This document shows, piece after piece, positions 16,449 to 24,991 of a stretch of 38,444 bases of DNA. Under the pieces are notes generated by a model. The model ran no database searches. It saw only the letters and a program-made list of their open reading frames with translations, and had not been told where the DNA came from. The first letter of the stretch is position 1; each line of letters begins with the position of its first letter. A program made the position numbers and the translations under genes. Origin of the DNA: Bacteroidaceae bacterium (lineage in GTDB: Bacteria; Bacteroidota; Bacteroidia; Bacteroidales; Bacteroidaceae); assembly GCA_017468985.1 (NCBI GenBank), contig JAFUHF010000065.1, positions 1 to 38,444 of the forward strand, given 5' to 3'.

Positions 16449-17144
16449 ATGAACGACAAGCTTAGAATCTTACTTTGCGAAGATGACGAGAATCTCGGAA
16501 TGCTGCTCAGAGAGTATTTGCAGGCCAAGGGCTACGAAACAGAACTCTACGCCGATGGCGATGCCGGTTACAAAGCCTTTATTCGTGGGAAGTACGACAT
16601 CTGCGTACTCGACGTAATGATGCCCAAAAAGGATGGTTTCACGCTGGCCAAGGAAATCAAGCAGTCCAACTCGGAAATGCCCATCGTGTTCCTCACGGCC
16701 AAAACGCTCAAGGATGACGTATTCGAAGGATTTAAGATCGGAGCCGACGACTACATCACCAAGCCCTTCTCCATGGAAGAGCTCACTTTTCGCATTGAAG
16801 CCATTCTGCGCCGCGTACAAGGCAAGAAGCCTACGGAGGAAACCATTCTGAAGTTAGGTTCATTCACCTTCGACACACAGAAGCAGATTCTCACTCGTGG
16901 CGACCAGAAAACCAAACTCACTACCAAGGAAAGCGAGCTGCTCACCCTGCTCTATCAGCATGCCAACGAAGTATTGCAGCGCGACTTCGCCTTAAAGACC
17001 ATCTGGATTGATGACAACTACTTCAATGCCCGTTCCATGGACGTCTACATCACGAAGCTCCGCAAGCACCTCAAGGGTGATGACGACGTAGAGATACTCA
17101 ACGTTCACGGCAAAGGCTACAAACTCATCGTGCCCAACAAATAA
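16449..17144 (+). CDS. rprY: response regulator RprY (OmpR/PhoB family)
   Basis: 231 residues. The receiver domain (about 4-118) has the acidic pair D12/D13, phosphoacceptor D55 in VLDVMMPKKDG, T83 and K105 (TKPFSMEELTFRI). A winged-helix DNA-binding domain follows at about 133-229, with LTTKESELLTLL and the recognition region NARSMDVYITKLRKHLK, ending VHGKGYKL. Translation is almost certainly coupled to rprX (four-base gap). The sequence is close to what I recall of Bacteroides RprY over its full length. Acts as a transcription factor when phosphorylated by RprX; targets are not visible here, though rprX itself may be one. Confidence 0.93.
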   Translation: MNDKLRILLCEDDENLGMLLREYLQAKGYETELYADGDAGYKAFIRGKYDICVLDVMMPKKDGFTLAKEIKQSNSEMPIVFLTAKTLKDDVFEGFKIGADDYITKPFSMEELTFRIEAILRRVQGKKPTEETILKLGSFTFDTQKQILTRGDQKTKLTTKESELLTLLYQHANEVLQRDFALKTIWIDDNYFNARSMDVYITKLRKHLKGDDDVEILNVHGKGYKLIVPNK

Positions 17145-17303
17145 AGCAGATTCCTCTCCCCCTCTCATGGAACATTCACTATGGCCATCCATTACTACAA
17201 TGGGTGGCCACAGTCATATAGGGGCAGTCTGTCCATTGACCCCAGACCACATTATTATACATATTTTTCTACCCCTAAAGCAGTTGCATTATACTTTATT
17301 TCG

Positions 17304-17311
17304 TAACTTTG
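17304..17311 (+). promoter_or_regulatory. -7 element (TAACTTTG) upstream of the split CotH gene
   Basis: Matches TAnnTTTG; the ATG at 17391 lies 80 bases downstream. TTGC at 17284-17287 is a possible -33 element, but the 16-base spacing is short. Confidence 0.5.
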
Positions 17312-17390
17312 CACTACAGGCGATGTCATACCATCGCCCGAATCCCAATGAAAGCCATCACCCCATCAGGGCATAAAATCTACACCAAAG

Positions 17391-18482
17391 ATGAATCATC
17401 TGAAAACTATACTGAGCATACTGACCGTGGTCCTCATCTCCTCAGCGAGCCACGCCAAACTCGTCATCAACGAACTGATGCAATCCAACATAGACTGTAT
17501 CATGGATGACCTGAACGATTTTCCTGACTCATGGGTGGAGCTCTATAACAATGGTACCACGACAGAAAAACTGAAGAACTATAAGCTCAACATCACCAAT
17601 GACAGGAACAATGCCTGGACATTGCCCGACATAGAAGTGGCTGCAGGAGGCCATGTAGTGGTCTACTGCGACAAGGTAGGAAAAGGCCTTCACACCAACT
17701 TCCGTATCAGTTCTGACGATGACTGCGAACTTTGGCTCTACAACGAGGCCGGACTTTCAGACGTTGTGAAAGTCCACAAAAAACAGCCGGCACCCAACAT
17801 TTCGTATGGCAGAGCCACCGATGGCACCTCAAAATGGGGCTACCAAGCCACGCCCACTCCAGGTACGGCCAATTGCGGTGAAGTATGCGACCGCCTGTTG
17901 GGAGAGCCCATATTCAGTCAGGAGGGTTGCGTAATGGATCCTACGAGTTCCGTTCGCATCACGCTGTCACTGCCCGAGGGAACACCTGAGGATGCTGAAA
18001 TTCGCTACACCATTGACGGCAAAGAGCCTACCACCAGCAGCCACAAGTACGTTTCTCCCATCCTTTTCACCACCAACAGAGTGATTCGGGCCAAGATTTT
18101 CTGCAAGGGCTACCTCTCACCGCGCTCTACGGCTCATTCCTACATTTTCTTTCCACGCACCAGGGCCCTGACGCTTCCCGTCATTTCCATCATCACCGAC
18201 AACAAGTACATGACGGACTCCAAGATAGGCATCTATGTAGACGGCAGCTATCAGTCGAGCAAGAAGAACTATCAGTTCAACTGGCGACGCCCCATCAACA
18301 TCGAAATGTTTGAAGGTAAAGACCAGCCCAGCGTAATCAACCAACTGTGCGAAACACGCGTCATGGGTGGAGCCACACGCAACATGGCGCTGAAGTCATT
18401 GGCAGTCTATGCCAACAAGCGTTTTGGCAAAAAACGCTTCAACTATGAGTTCTTTCCCGATCTGCGACCAGGTTATAAGTAA
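17391..18482 (+). pseudogene. N-terminal part of a CotH-type secreted protein, cut by an in-frame TAA
   Basis: 363 residues before a TAA at 18480-18482. Signal peptide at 1-22 (ISSASHA-K); a lamin-tail (LTD) domain from about 24 to 160 (LVINELMQSN..WVELYNNG..GGHVVVYCDK); a chitobiase/hexosaminidase C-terminal-like beta domain at about 170-252 (EIRYTIDGKEPTTSS..IRAKIF); then the start of a CotH domain (LPVISIITDNKYM..GIYVDG..RPINIEMFEG). The stop falls inside the CotH domain between PGYK and FKSFALRNAGND. The same frame then stays open to 19862, so one substitution explains the break. Expected product: a surface or extracellular CotH-like kinase-fold protein. Whether this half is expressed alone is unknown; it would lack most of the CotH fold and the sorting domain. 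Confidence 0.85.
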
Positions 18483-19862
18483 TTCAAATCCTTCGCGCTG
18501 CGCAATGCCGGCAACGACTTTCCCTATCTGTTTCTTCGCGATGCCATCTGTCAGGTCAACATGGCCACCCACGTAGACTTAGACTGGCAGGGATGGCGTC
18601 CGGCCATCATCTATATCAACGGCACTTACAAGGGCATACTCAACATTCGTGACCGCAGCAATGAAGACAACGTCTACACCTACTACGACGGTCTGGAAGA
18701 CGTTGACGTGATAGAAAACTGGAATCAGCTCAAGGAAGGAACTTGGGACCATTTCAATGCCTTCAAGGCCTTCTATGCCAAGAACGGCCACACGCTCAAG
18801 GAGTATGCTGAACTGATGGATCTTGATGAATTCATGAACCTCATGATCATGAACCTCTACTACGACAATAAAGACTTTCCCGGAAACAACTGCATCATGT
18901 GGCGCCCACGGGCCGAAGGAGGGAAATGGCGGTGGATAGCCAAGGACGTAGACTTCGGCTTCGGAATGTATAGCAGTCCATATACTTACAAAACCATTCA
19001 CTGGATCAATAACCCTGCTTATGACAATAGCAACACGTGGGGCAACAACATATCTGCCACCCAATTGTTCAAACAATTAATGAACATCAGCGAGTTCAGA
19101 GATGCATTTGTTAACAAGGCCTCGGTCTACATAGGCGACTTCCTGAACGAACGCGGCACCTGCGCCGTATGGGACCGTTTGTACGATGTCATCAAGACCG
19201 AGTACCCCGTTCACCGTTCGCTCTATGGTTCATCTTGGCCCGACTACAATGGCGAAGTAACCTATGGCCGAACTTGGCTCAAATACAGGGCAAACGAATT
19301 CTATAACCAACTCGCCGACTACTATAGGTTGGGATCGCCCGTGTCCGTAACCATTAACGACAAGCTCAGCAGTGAAGAACTGGAAGGGGCAGACATTACC
19401 CTAAACGGCATCCGACTCTCCCAAGGCATTTTCAACGGAAAACTGTTCCTCACCAGCGGTCTCCGGCTCGTAGGAAAAGCTCCTGAAGGTAAGATCATCA
19501 CCGGATGGAAAATCACACAAACCCAGACAGACGGTAGCACTACAACCCAAGAACGTTCAGGGAGTTCGCTCGATCTGATGCTGACCATCTGCAAAAACAT
19601 CAGCATTCAGGCACAGGTAGGCATACCCGAAGGCATTCTGGCACAGACCATGGAGGAAGACCACTGGAGTTGCACAGCCGATGGAGGCATGATTCACGTT
19701 CACAACATTCAGAGCGGAACGCCCGTGTCCGTATTTACCGCAAATGGCAAACTGCTTTACCACGGCCTTGCATCTGAGAGCAACATCAGCATTCCCATAA
19801 GCTGGCGCGGCGTATGCATGGTTAAGGCTGGAAGCCTCACAGCAAAAGTCATGCTCCGATAA
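18483..19862 (+). pseudogene. C-terminal part of the split CotH protein, with T9SS-like sorting domain
   Basis: Continues in the same frame directly after the TAA (codons 365-823 of the combined frame); the first ATG available for internal initiation is at 18561. It holds the rest of the CotH domain: FALRNAGND, YINGTYKGILNIRDRSNEDN, NLMIMNLYYDNKDFPGNN and WRWIAKDVDFGFGM. The last about 80 residues (IHVHNIQSGTPVSVFTANGK...ISIPISWRGVCMVKAGS...KVMLR) look like a type A C-terminal sorting domain of the type IX secretion system. There are no further stops or frameshifts, so the lesion is recent, is suppressed, or is an assembly error. Without the upstream signal peptide this half could not enter the T9SS route. 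Confidence 0.83.
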
Positions 19863-20087
19863 GAGGAAGAGAAACTGCGCCCATCAAGGGCTGTTCCCTC
19901 TTTCTCCCTATACATGCTATTCTCCTTTGCAGTCTAAGCCATTTCATACGCGAAACATCCTCTACGCAATAGGCATGCAAACTTTCGCCGTTAAAGAAAA
20001 GAAACGCCACTTCATGTAGGACAGAATTCCTTTGACGGATTTGCACCCATGCGAACTTATTCGGACTTTTTCTTTGATAGTTTTGTA
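19863..20087. other. non-coding region before the tandem repeats
   Basis: No ORF with recognisable product. From about 20056 to 20087 the sequence looks like a degenerate extra copy of the following repeat (TTATTCGGACTTTTT, then CTTTGATAGTTTTGTA). Confidence 0.4.
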
Positions 20088-20294
20088 CCATTCCGAACGG
20101 CACAGAGCTTTTCCTTCGATGGTTTTGCCCATTCCGAACGGCGCGGAACTTTTCCTTCGACGGTTTTGGGCCATTCCGAACGGCGCGGAGTTTTTCCTTC
20201 GACGGTTTTGCCCATTCCGAACGGCGCGGAACTTTTCCTTCGACGGTTTTGGGCCATTCCGAACGGCACGGAGCTTTTCCTTCGACGGTTTTGC
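20088..20294. repeat. five tandem repeats, alternating 41 and 42 bp
   Basis: Units at 20088-20128, 20129-20170, 20171-20211, 20212-20253 and 20254-20294. Each begins CCATTCCGAACGGC, continues CTTTTCCTTCGACGGTTTT (or near variants) and ends alternately GC (41) or GGG (42), so the array has an 83-bp higher-order period. Units 2 and 4 carry a small inverted repeat, TTCCG-N7-CGGAA. There is no spacer between units, so it is not CRISPR. All six frames stay open across it because the unit has almost no stop codons; unit lengths that are not all multiples of three argue against coding. It lies in the convergent gap between the split cotH gene and the marR gene. Confidence 0.9.
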
Positions 20295-20295
20295 T

Positions 20296-20314
20296 CTGAT
20301 ACAGAGCGTATCAG
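20296..20314. terminator. small hairpin at the end of the repeat array
   Basis: Perfect 7-bp stem CTGATAC / GTATCAG with a 5-base loop, between two convergent genes. There is no long T-run on either side, so terminator function is only possible. Confidence 0.35.
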
Positions 20315-20408
20315 AAAACAGCATCGAACCATCGTCGCTTCACAGCATGACGTTTGCCTATTCTGTCATATCGTTATCACATGGATGCACTGCAACGTAG
20401 AACTGATA

Positions 20409-20930
20409 CTAACGCAGTCTACGTTTTTTTCTGAGACGGAAGAATTTCATCAGTTCTGAGATTTCCTCCGGAGGAGCCACTTCACTTTGCCTGTTCAGAT
20501 TCTCCAATGCCGTTTTGAGTCCTTTTTGCGAAATCTGGATTTCTTCCTGCGTAAGCCCTCTCAGCGAGCTTTTCAGCGTTTTTGAAGCAATATACTGGGC
20601 CTGGTCGCGCAGTGCAAGTCCCTCTTTTGTGATCCGCAGATAGTTCGACCGCCAATCCACCCTACTCTTAAATCGCTCCAGGACTCTCATGTCTTCCAGT
20701 TGATTGAGCAAACGGGTCATTGTGGTTTTACTAAACGATGTGTCTTCACATATTTGCTGTTGCGTGGCCACTTCGCGCATGGTCAGAGTAAGCAGCACGT
20801 TCCACTGCTCGGCCGAGATGGCGATACCTGCCTTCTTGAAGTTTTCGTTCAGACGACGATTGAGCGCATTGCTCACCTTGCCGCTCATCAGAGCAAATAT
20901 GAGTCGATAATCAATGTTTGAATCCATCAT
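20409..20930 (-). CDS. MarR-family transcriptional regulator
   Basis: 173 residues from the ATG at 20930 (a second ATG follows directly at 20927). The winged helix-turn-helix spans about 35-115: ISAEQWNVLLTL, TQQQICEDTSFSKTTMTRLLNQLEDMRVLERF, then the wing RSNYLRITKEGLAL. The frame can be extended to a TTG at 20978, but a consensus promoter lies between that codon and the ATG, so the longer version is wrong. The very basic tail (RLRKKRRLR) is unusual for the family. Likely a repressor responding to a small phenolic or lipophilic ligand; targets unknown. Neighbours are two CotH-type secreted proteins, with no efflux gene adjacent. Confidence 0.9.
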   Translation of the reverse strand: MMDSNIDYRLIFALMSGKVSNALNRRLNENFKKAGIAISAEQWNVLLTLTMREVATQQQICEDTSFSKTTMTRLLNQLEDMRVLERFKSRVDWRSNYLRITKEGLALRDQAQYIASKTLKSSLRGLTQEEIQISQKGLKTALENLNRQSEVAPPEEISELMKFFRLRKKRRLR

Positions 20931-20948
20931 AATCTCGTGCTTGGATTG

Positions 20949-20979
20949 CAAAGTTACGATTAAGCGAGCGACACGCAAA
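20949..20979 (-). promoter_or_regulatory. consensus promoter of the MarR gene
   Basis: On the - strand TTTG (20979-20976), 19 bases, then TAACTTTG (20956-20949): an exact match to the Bacteroidetes -33/-7 promoter. The ATG at 20930 follows 18 bases after the -7 box. Confidence 0.75.
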
Positions 20980-21051
20980 GTGAAAAGACAAAGTTTTTTC
21001 GACTTTGTATGTCCGAGCGTGGTAAGTTATTAAAGTTACGGAAAGTCAAGA

Positions 21052-21085
21052 GCAGAACAAAAGAAATTTATTTCTTTTGTTCTGC
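21052..21085. terminator. perfect 15-bp inverted repeat between cotH2 and marR
   Basis: GCAGAACAAAAGAAA / TTTCTTTTGTTCTGC with a TTTA loop. It lies 85 bases downstream of the cotH2 stop and upstream of the marR promoter. It could terminate the cotH2 transcript or act as a palindromic operator; there is no clear T-run. Confidence 0.5.
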
Positions 21086-21169
21086 CGAGGTGCAGTAACT
21101 AAGCCACGAAGTGTCAGTTTTACAACTAAACAAGTGGTATGAACAACGGAAAGACATGATTTTTCAGAA

Positions 21170-23443
21170 CTAACGTACGGCAACCTTTCGTCCGGCTACC
21201 ACATAGATGCCCTTTGACAAGGGAATAGAAGTGACGCCAATGGGTAAATGTTGCCGAAGAACCATCCGACCTGAAACATCATAGATCATGATGTCGCGAG
21301 ACTCAGCCACTTCTACCCTGAGTTCACCGGCTCCACTACTGATGTTGATGTGCTCTTTATAACTGAGCGTCTCTATGCCTGTGCCATCATAACCATATTT
21401 CTTATCCAGAGCCTCAAGGCGCGCACGGATCCACCGTTGCAAGTAGAGTCTCTCCGTTGCAAATGCCAGTGCAATGCCGTCAGAATTGTTCCAGCGATTG
21501 TACTCACGCATGTCTGCTCCTGAACGCCCAAACAAGTCAAAATTGTGATTGAATATGCTCAGAATGGACTCCTTGCTCCATGCCTGACGCCTCAACTCGG
21601 CATATCGTTCACGGGTGGAAGGCCCCCAATCCTGATACAGCGAAAGCAACTTCGTATAAAGTCGGGTGGTGCTGGTAAACCAGCTGTCTGCATTGAATGC
21701 AGGATCATTCTCGGAATTGATATTGCCATTCCATTGTCGCCCCCACGTTCCATCCATGTCCCAAGGAGCAACACACAGTTTGGAACTTTCCTGCACATTG
21801 GGAGCAAAAAAATACATATTCTTGCCCAAATTGTCGTAACCCTGAATCAGGTCGATAAACAGAAAGTAATCCACCAACTGCACGACGTCAAAATACTGAT
21901 CCAATTGCTCCCCAAACTTCGTACCCCACGTGTTCGACACAAAGCCTACAGCCTTATATATAGGTCCCCAGTCTATGGGTTGAGCATCGTCCAGACTGGG
22001 ATATTTCACTTCAAAACCGGCCCAGCTGTCGTGCTGATTGTCGGGAGCATCGGGAGGAGTGTTAAACTTCATCTGTGTGCCATCGCCCCATGCCGTACCC
22101 TTATAGAGCACGCCGCGAACAGCAGTAACCCCATTCTTCTCTTTGGGCTTCTTCAGGTTGAACTGTTTGCGGTCCTGCTTTTCCATCATATTATAAATAC
22201 CGACGTAGGCCCCATTGAGCACTACCTCTACGAAGAAGCAACGCGAGGCTTTCACGGTGTCGGTTTCCTCATTATAATAATAAGGAGGTCTCATGCTCTT
22301 GTTCCACAGCGTAAAGCTGGATGGATTGCGCATTCGCCCGGGATCTACGGCCATGGCATCCAGAATCCAGGAGTTGTCGCTCCTCAATCCATGCATGCTC
22401 CGGTTGAGCTTTGTGGTGGCATCGCCCTTTTCCTTAAGTTTCACGGCATAGGCCTTCTTAATCTTTCTGCTGGCCGTAGCTCCTCGATAGCGGAATGTGG
22501 CTACAAACAGGGAATCGTTATTCTCCCTGAAGTCTGCATCCGTGATTCGAAAAGAGCCTTGTTTGAATTGAGTGGTATTCAGTCCGTCGGCCGTAATCTC
22601 CACCACGGGCATGAAGGTAAGAAGCAATTGGGTCTGGGCAAGCGTGTCAATGCCTCGCTTCACATACATCGTTGCATGGATGCCTTTCCCTGTATTTCTC
22701 AACGATACATCTTCGTGAGCGGCCACTTCTTCGTCCTCTATCCAAAGGCAGTACTTTCCTCCCTTGTCATCATAATCAGCCGTAAGGCGCACCACGTCGG
22801 CATAAAGCAGACTTTCGGAAACGGGCAACAACAAGGCTCCCGATGACTGATCCATCACGGGGCGAACACCATCAAAACTCAGTCCTGGCAGATAGTTTCT
22901 AACATCCCGATAGAACACCTCATAGGTTTGCACTACCTGATGGTCACGCCCCATGAGCTCAAAGACAAAAGCCGAGGAAGTATGCGTAATATTGGCAGCC
23001 CACGTGCCTATGTAGCGTGTGCCCGTTTGCAAATACAGCTGGTAACTGGGGGATGCAGCACTTTTGATCACAAGCCGGCCGGCCACCTCATCAAGAAGCC
23101 ACAGCGAGGAATCGCCCCGTAGTGTTTCGGTCAGTCCCACATAAATATGATTGGGCGATCTTACCGAATCGAAGGTGATGTAGTCCCCCGTCTTTTTGTT
23201 TCGAAACGAGTAATGGCCCGAACGCTCTTCAGTGATAGTCCACCATGCATCTTCGGCATCATCGTCTTCCACATAGATCAATTCAGCCGTCGACCCATGC
23301 AGTGCCCCTATGGCCACAAAACCATTAGGGGCGTAAGTGGAGGACAACCGATAGTCCGCACCACTTTCAACAGCCCACTTGGAATAACCAGGGTGCACCG
23401 ATAACATCAACAGAAGGAGAAAAAGTATGATTTTATTGTTCAT
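21170..23443 (-). CDS. CotH-type secreted protein with T9SS-like C-terminal sorting domain
   Basis: 757 residues. Signal peptide at 1-21 (HPGYS-K). The N-terminal 150 or so residues look like a beta-trefoil or ricin-like carbohydrate-binding fold (DAWWTITEERSGHYSFRN, TGDYITF). A CotH domain covers about 300-640: LDAMAVDPGRMRN, FFVEVVLNGAYVGIYNMMEKQDRKQF, GVLYKGT, LVDYFLFIDLIQGYDNLGKNMYFF and APWDMDGTWGRQW. The last about 70 residues (LRVEVAESRDIMIYDVSGRMVLRQHL..LSKGIYVVAGRKVAVR) match a type A T9SS sorting signal, so the protein is expected on the surface or outside the cell. CotH proteins have a protein-kinase-like fold; some phosphorylate spore coat proteins, but the role in Bacteroidetes is unknown. 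Unlike its neighbour at 17391-19862, this gene is intact. Confidence 0.87.
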   Translation of the reverse strand: MNNKIILFLLLLMLSVHPGYSKWAVESGADYRLSSTYAPNGFVAIGALHGSTAELIYVEDDDAEDAWWTITEERSGHYSFRNKKTGDYITFDSVRSPNHIYVGLTETLRGDSSLWLLDEVAGRLVIKSAASPSYQLYLQTGTRYIGTWAANITHTSSAFVFELMGRDHQVVQTYEVFYRDVRNYLPGLSFDGVRPVMDQSSGALLLPVSESLLYADVVRLTADYDDKGGKYCLWIEDEEVAAHEDVSLRNTGKGIHATMYVKRGIDTLAQTQLLLTFMPVVEITADGLNTTQFKQGSFRITDADFRENNDSLFVATFRYRGATASRKIKKAYAVKLKEKGDATTKLNRSMHGLRSDNSWILDAMAVDPGRMRNPSSFTLWNKSMRPPYYYNEETDTVKASRCFFVEVVLNGAYVGIYNMMEKQDRKQFNLKKPKEKNGVTAVRGVLYKGTAWGDGTQMKFNTPPDAPDNQHDSWAGFEVKYPSLDDAQPIDWGPIYKAVGFVSNTWGTKFGEQLDQYFDVVQLVDYFLFIDLIQGYDNLGKNMYFFAPNVQESSKLCVAPWDMDGTWGRQWNGNINSENDPAFNADSWFTSTTRLYTKLLSLYQDWGPSTRERYAELRRQAWSKESILSIFNHNFDLFGRSGADMREYNRWNNSDGIALAFATERLYLQRWIRARLEALDKKYGYDGTGIETLSYKEHINISSGAGELRVEVAESRDIMIYDVSGRMVLRQHLPIGVTSIPLSKGIYVVAGRKVAVR

Positions 23444-23447
23444 GCCA

Positions 23448-23455
23448 CAAAATTA
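23448..23455 (-). promoter_or_regulatory. -7 element (TAATTTTG) of cotH2
   Basis: The + strand CAAAATTA reads TAATTTTG on the - strand, 4 bases before the ATG at 23443, which would make a leaderless message. A second match, TAATTTTG with near-identical flanks (CAAAATTACACTTAAACGA on +), sits about 80 bases upstream near 23532-23539 and would give a normal leader. Confidence 0.45.
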
Positions 23456-23977
23456 CAACTAAACGAGCGATGAGGAAGATGTAAAGACGCAGTTTTTCCA
23501 GATTCAATCATCCGAGTGAGCGTAATTTATCCAAAATTACACTTAAACGACTCTACTGCCATAAACCATCATTCAAAGTTTAGGAATCGCTCATTCTTCT
23601 TGAAGGCCATTCACACCATGACAGAACAGAAGATGACAAAATGCCATCCATCTGCCAAGCACATGCAAAATATCACTCAAACAATAACACCAGCCACACT
23701 AACAATTTCCAACTTTGCCCAAAGAAACATTCACTCATCCCGTAATAAACTGGTCGCTTTCCATTACCATACGCAGCCCCAGCCCATCCGGAAGGCCTCT
23801 GACGGAATCATCGATTCGCAGAGAACAGTATTCCTACTGAAAACACCTTCTGAAGGTAACCACGTCTGTATTCATTTCTGACGACGCATTCATAGAAAGG
23901 TTATGAGTAAGTCACCATTCCCCAATGGCACATACGCCCTATGCTTCGCAGATAGGTCCCCAGTATTCTATTATATT
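23456..23977. other. intergenic region upstream of cotH2, no gene recognised
   Basis: Over 500 bases. A + strand frame (23516-23881) is open but its translation has no family features. On the - strand about 23800 there are short pieces separated by stops (for example DGLGLRMVMESDQF) that might be pseudogene debris, but I cannot assign them. No RNA gene or tandem array seen. Confidence 0.35.
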
Positions 23978-24009
23978 GAAGGGGTGCGCAACGATCTGCA
24001 CACCCCTTC
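23978..24009 (-). terminator. terminator hairpin downstream of the lipoprotein gene at 24037
   Basis: Nine-bp stem GAAGGGGTG / CACCCCTTC with a 14-base loop that can pair further, 27 bases past the stop of the - strand lipoprotein gene. It is followed on that strand by an A/T-rich stretch (AATATAATAG) but not a pure T-run. Confidence 0.65.
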
Positions 24010-24036
24010 GGTATTCAACTTGAAAGGAAGTAATTC

Positions 24037-24948
24037 TTATTTCAGCGTGAAGGTCATGGTTACGCGATACTTGGTGCCACCATGGTTGGTCGTTACATTA
24101 CCACCGAGGCTCAGAACACCGTATGCACCATCGAACTTCACCGTAGCATCACCATTCTCGAAGTTATTACCCATGGTATCAGGATCGTCCCATGTATAGG
24201 AAATGGTGCCATTGGTTACATTCTTCCAGTTCCAATCACCGATAGAGATCTCTCCATTGGCAAAAGTCATCTGATATGTCTTGGAGCTGGTGAACGTAAT
24301 GTCTCTGACAGCGCGCTTCTTGGCAAGCTGATCCATAATGTCCACGTCATGTTCTTTGAGCAACCAGTTACCCATCTCCTCCAGGTTACATCCTGTAAAG
24401 ACTGCACCCACAGGTGCCTTTTCTTTGCCGGAAGCGTCCTGCTCTATGTATCGGAACTCCGTACGGGCAATGGTCCATGTGCGGCAGAGATTCTGCGTTT
24501 GCAGATTGAGTGCTATCTTGGCCACCAATACGCCGGCAGTAGTGAGTTCGCCACCACTGGCGAGCTTAATGTTCAGATTTACACTCGTTCCCAACACCGA
24601 AACGGTTATGGTTGCATAGTTGGGCAACGTATATACATTGCCATCTACTGTATACGTCCCCGTAATGATTTCCTCTACACCTGCAGCAGCATCTTGTAAC
24701 TGAGGATTGCGGTCTGCTTCAGGAGCCGTGTTGGTACGGATAATGTACTTTCCGCTTTCCGTGAATTCTATAGACTTATACTGAACACCGCCAACCACAG
24801 CATTTGAAGAAAGACTGATCTTCTGTGCTGAAGCTACGTAGGGAGCTGGTTCCAATTTTGTTTCGGGTTCGTCATTGTCGCTGCTGCAAGATGCAAACAT
24901 AACGGGCATCAGAGCAACGAGCATCCACTTAAAACATGACTTTTTCAT
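24037..24948 (-). CDS. uncharacterised outer-envelope lipoprotein (DUF-type)
   Basis: 303 residues with an SPII signal (hydrophobic 8-17, lipobox FASC, lipidated C21, then SSDNDEPE, an acidic stretch typical of surface-exposed lipoproteins). The remainder is beta-rich with no catalytic motif that I recognise: YKSIEFTESGKYII, GTYTVDGNVYTLPNYATITV, LCRTWTIARTEFRY, ISYTWDDP and KYRVTMTFTLK at the end. The repeated G/T/N-rich beta strands suggest a lipocalin-like or immunoglobulin-like fold. It starts 43 bases downstream of the outer-membrane barrel gene and is probably co-transcribed with it. Function unknown; it may be a partner of that barrel. Confidence 0.78.
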   Translation of the reverse strand: MKKSCFKWMLVALMPVMFASCSSDNDEPETKLEPAPYVASAQKISLSSNAVVGGVQYKSIEFTESGKYIIRTNTAPEADRNPQLQDAAAGVEEIITGTYTVDGNVYTLPNYATITVSVLGTSVNLNIKLASGGELTTAGVLVAKIALNLQTQNLCRTWTIARTEFRYIEQDASGKEKAPVGAVFTGCNLEEMGNWLLKEHDVDIMDQLAKKRAVRDITFTSSKTYQMTFANGEISIGDWNWKNVTNGTISYTWDDPDTMGNNFENGDATVKFDGAYGVLSLGGNVTTNHGGTKYRVTMTFTLK

Positions 24949-24991
24949 TGTGATTTTATTTTTTGAATTAAAGAATAGTGTATTTACTTGA

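Noticed and set aside
14894-17144. Hybrid or PUL-type two-component system
   Set aside because: Separate kinase and OmpR-type regulator with RprX/RprY-like size, topology and sequence; no Y_Y_Y or NHL repeat sensor domains.
20088-20294. CRISPR array
   Set aside because: Units are directly adjacent with no unique spacers, and no cas gene is in the window. The same applies to the array at 30825-30993.
20049-20459. Long open frames (both strands) through the 41/42-bp repeats, with repeated FSFDGF- and RRRKSSAPFGM-like peptides
   Set aside because: Frames stay open only because the repeat unit lacks stop codons; successive 41- and 42-base units put the repeats into different frames, so no protein repeat is maintained.
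23516-23881. 121-residue frame on the + strand upstream of cotH2
   Set aside because: Composition is not protein-like (rich in H, T and S without pattern), no recognisable domain, no promoter. Short - strand fragments in the same area (DGLGLRMVMESDQF) hint at pseudogene debris but are too short to assign.
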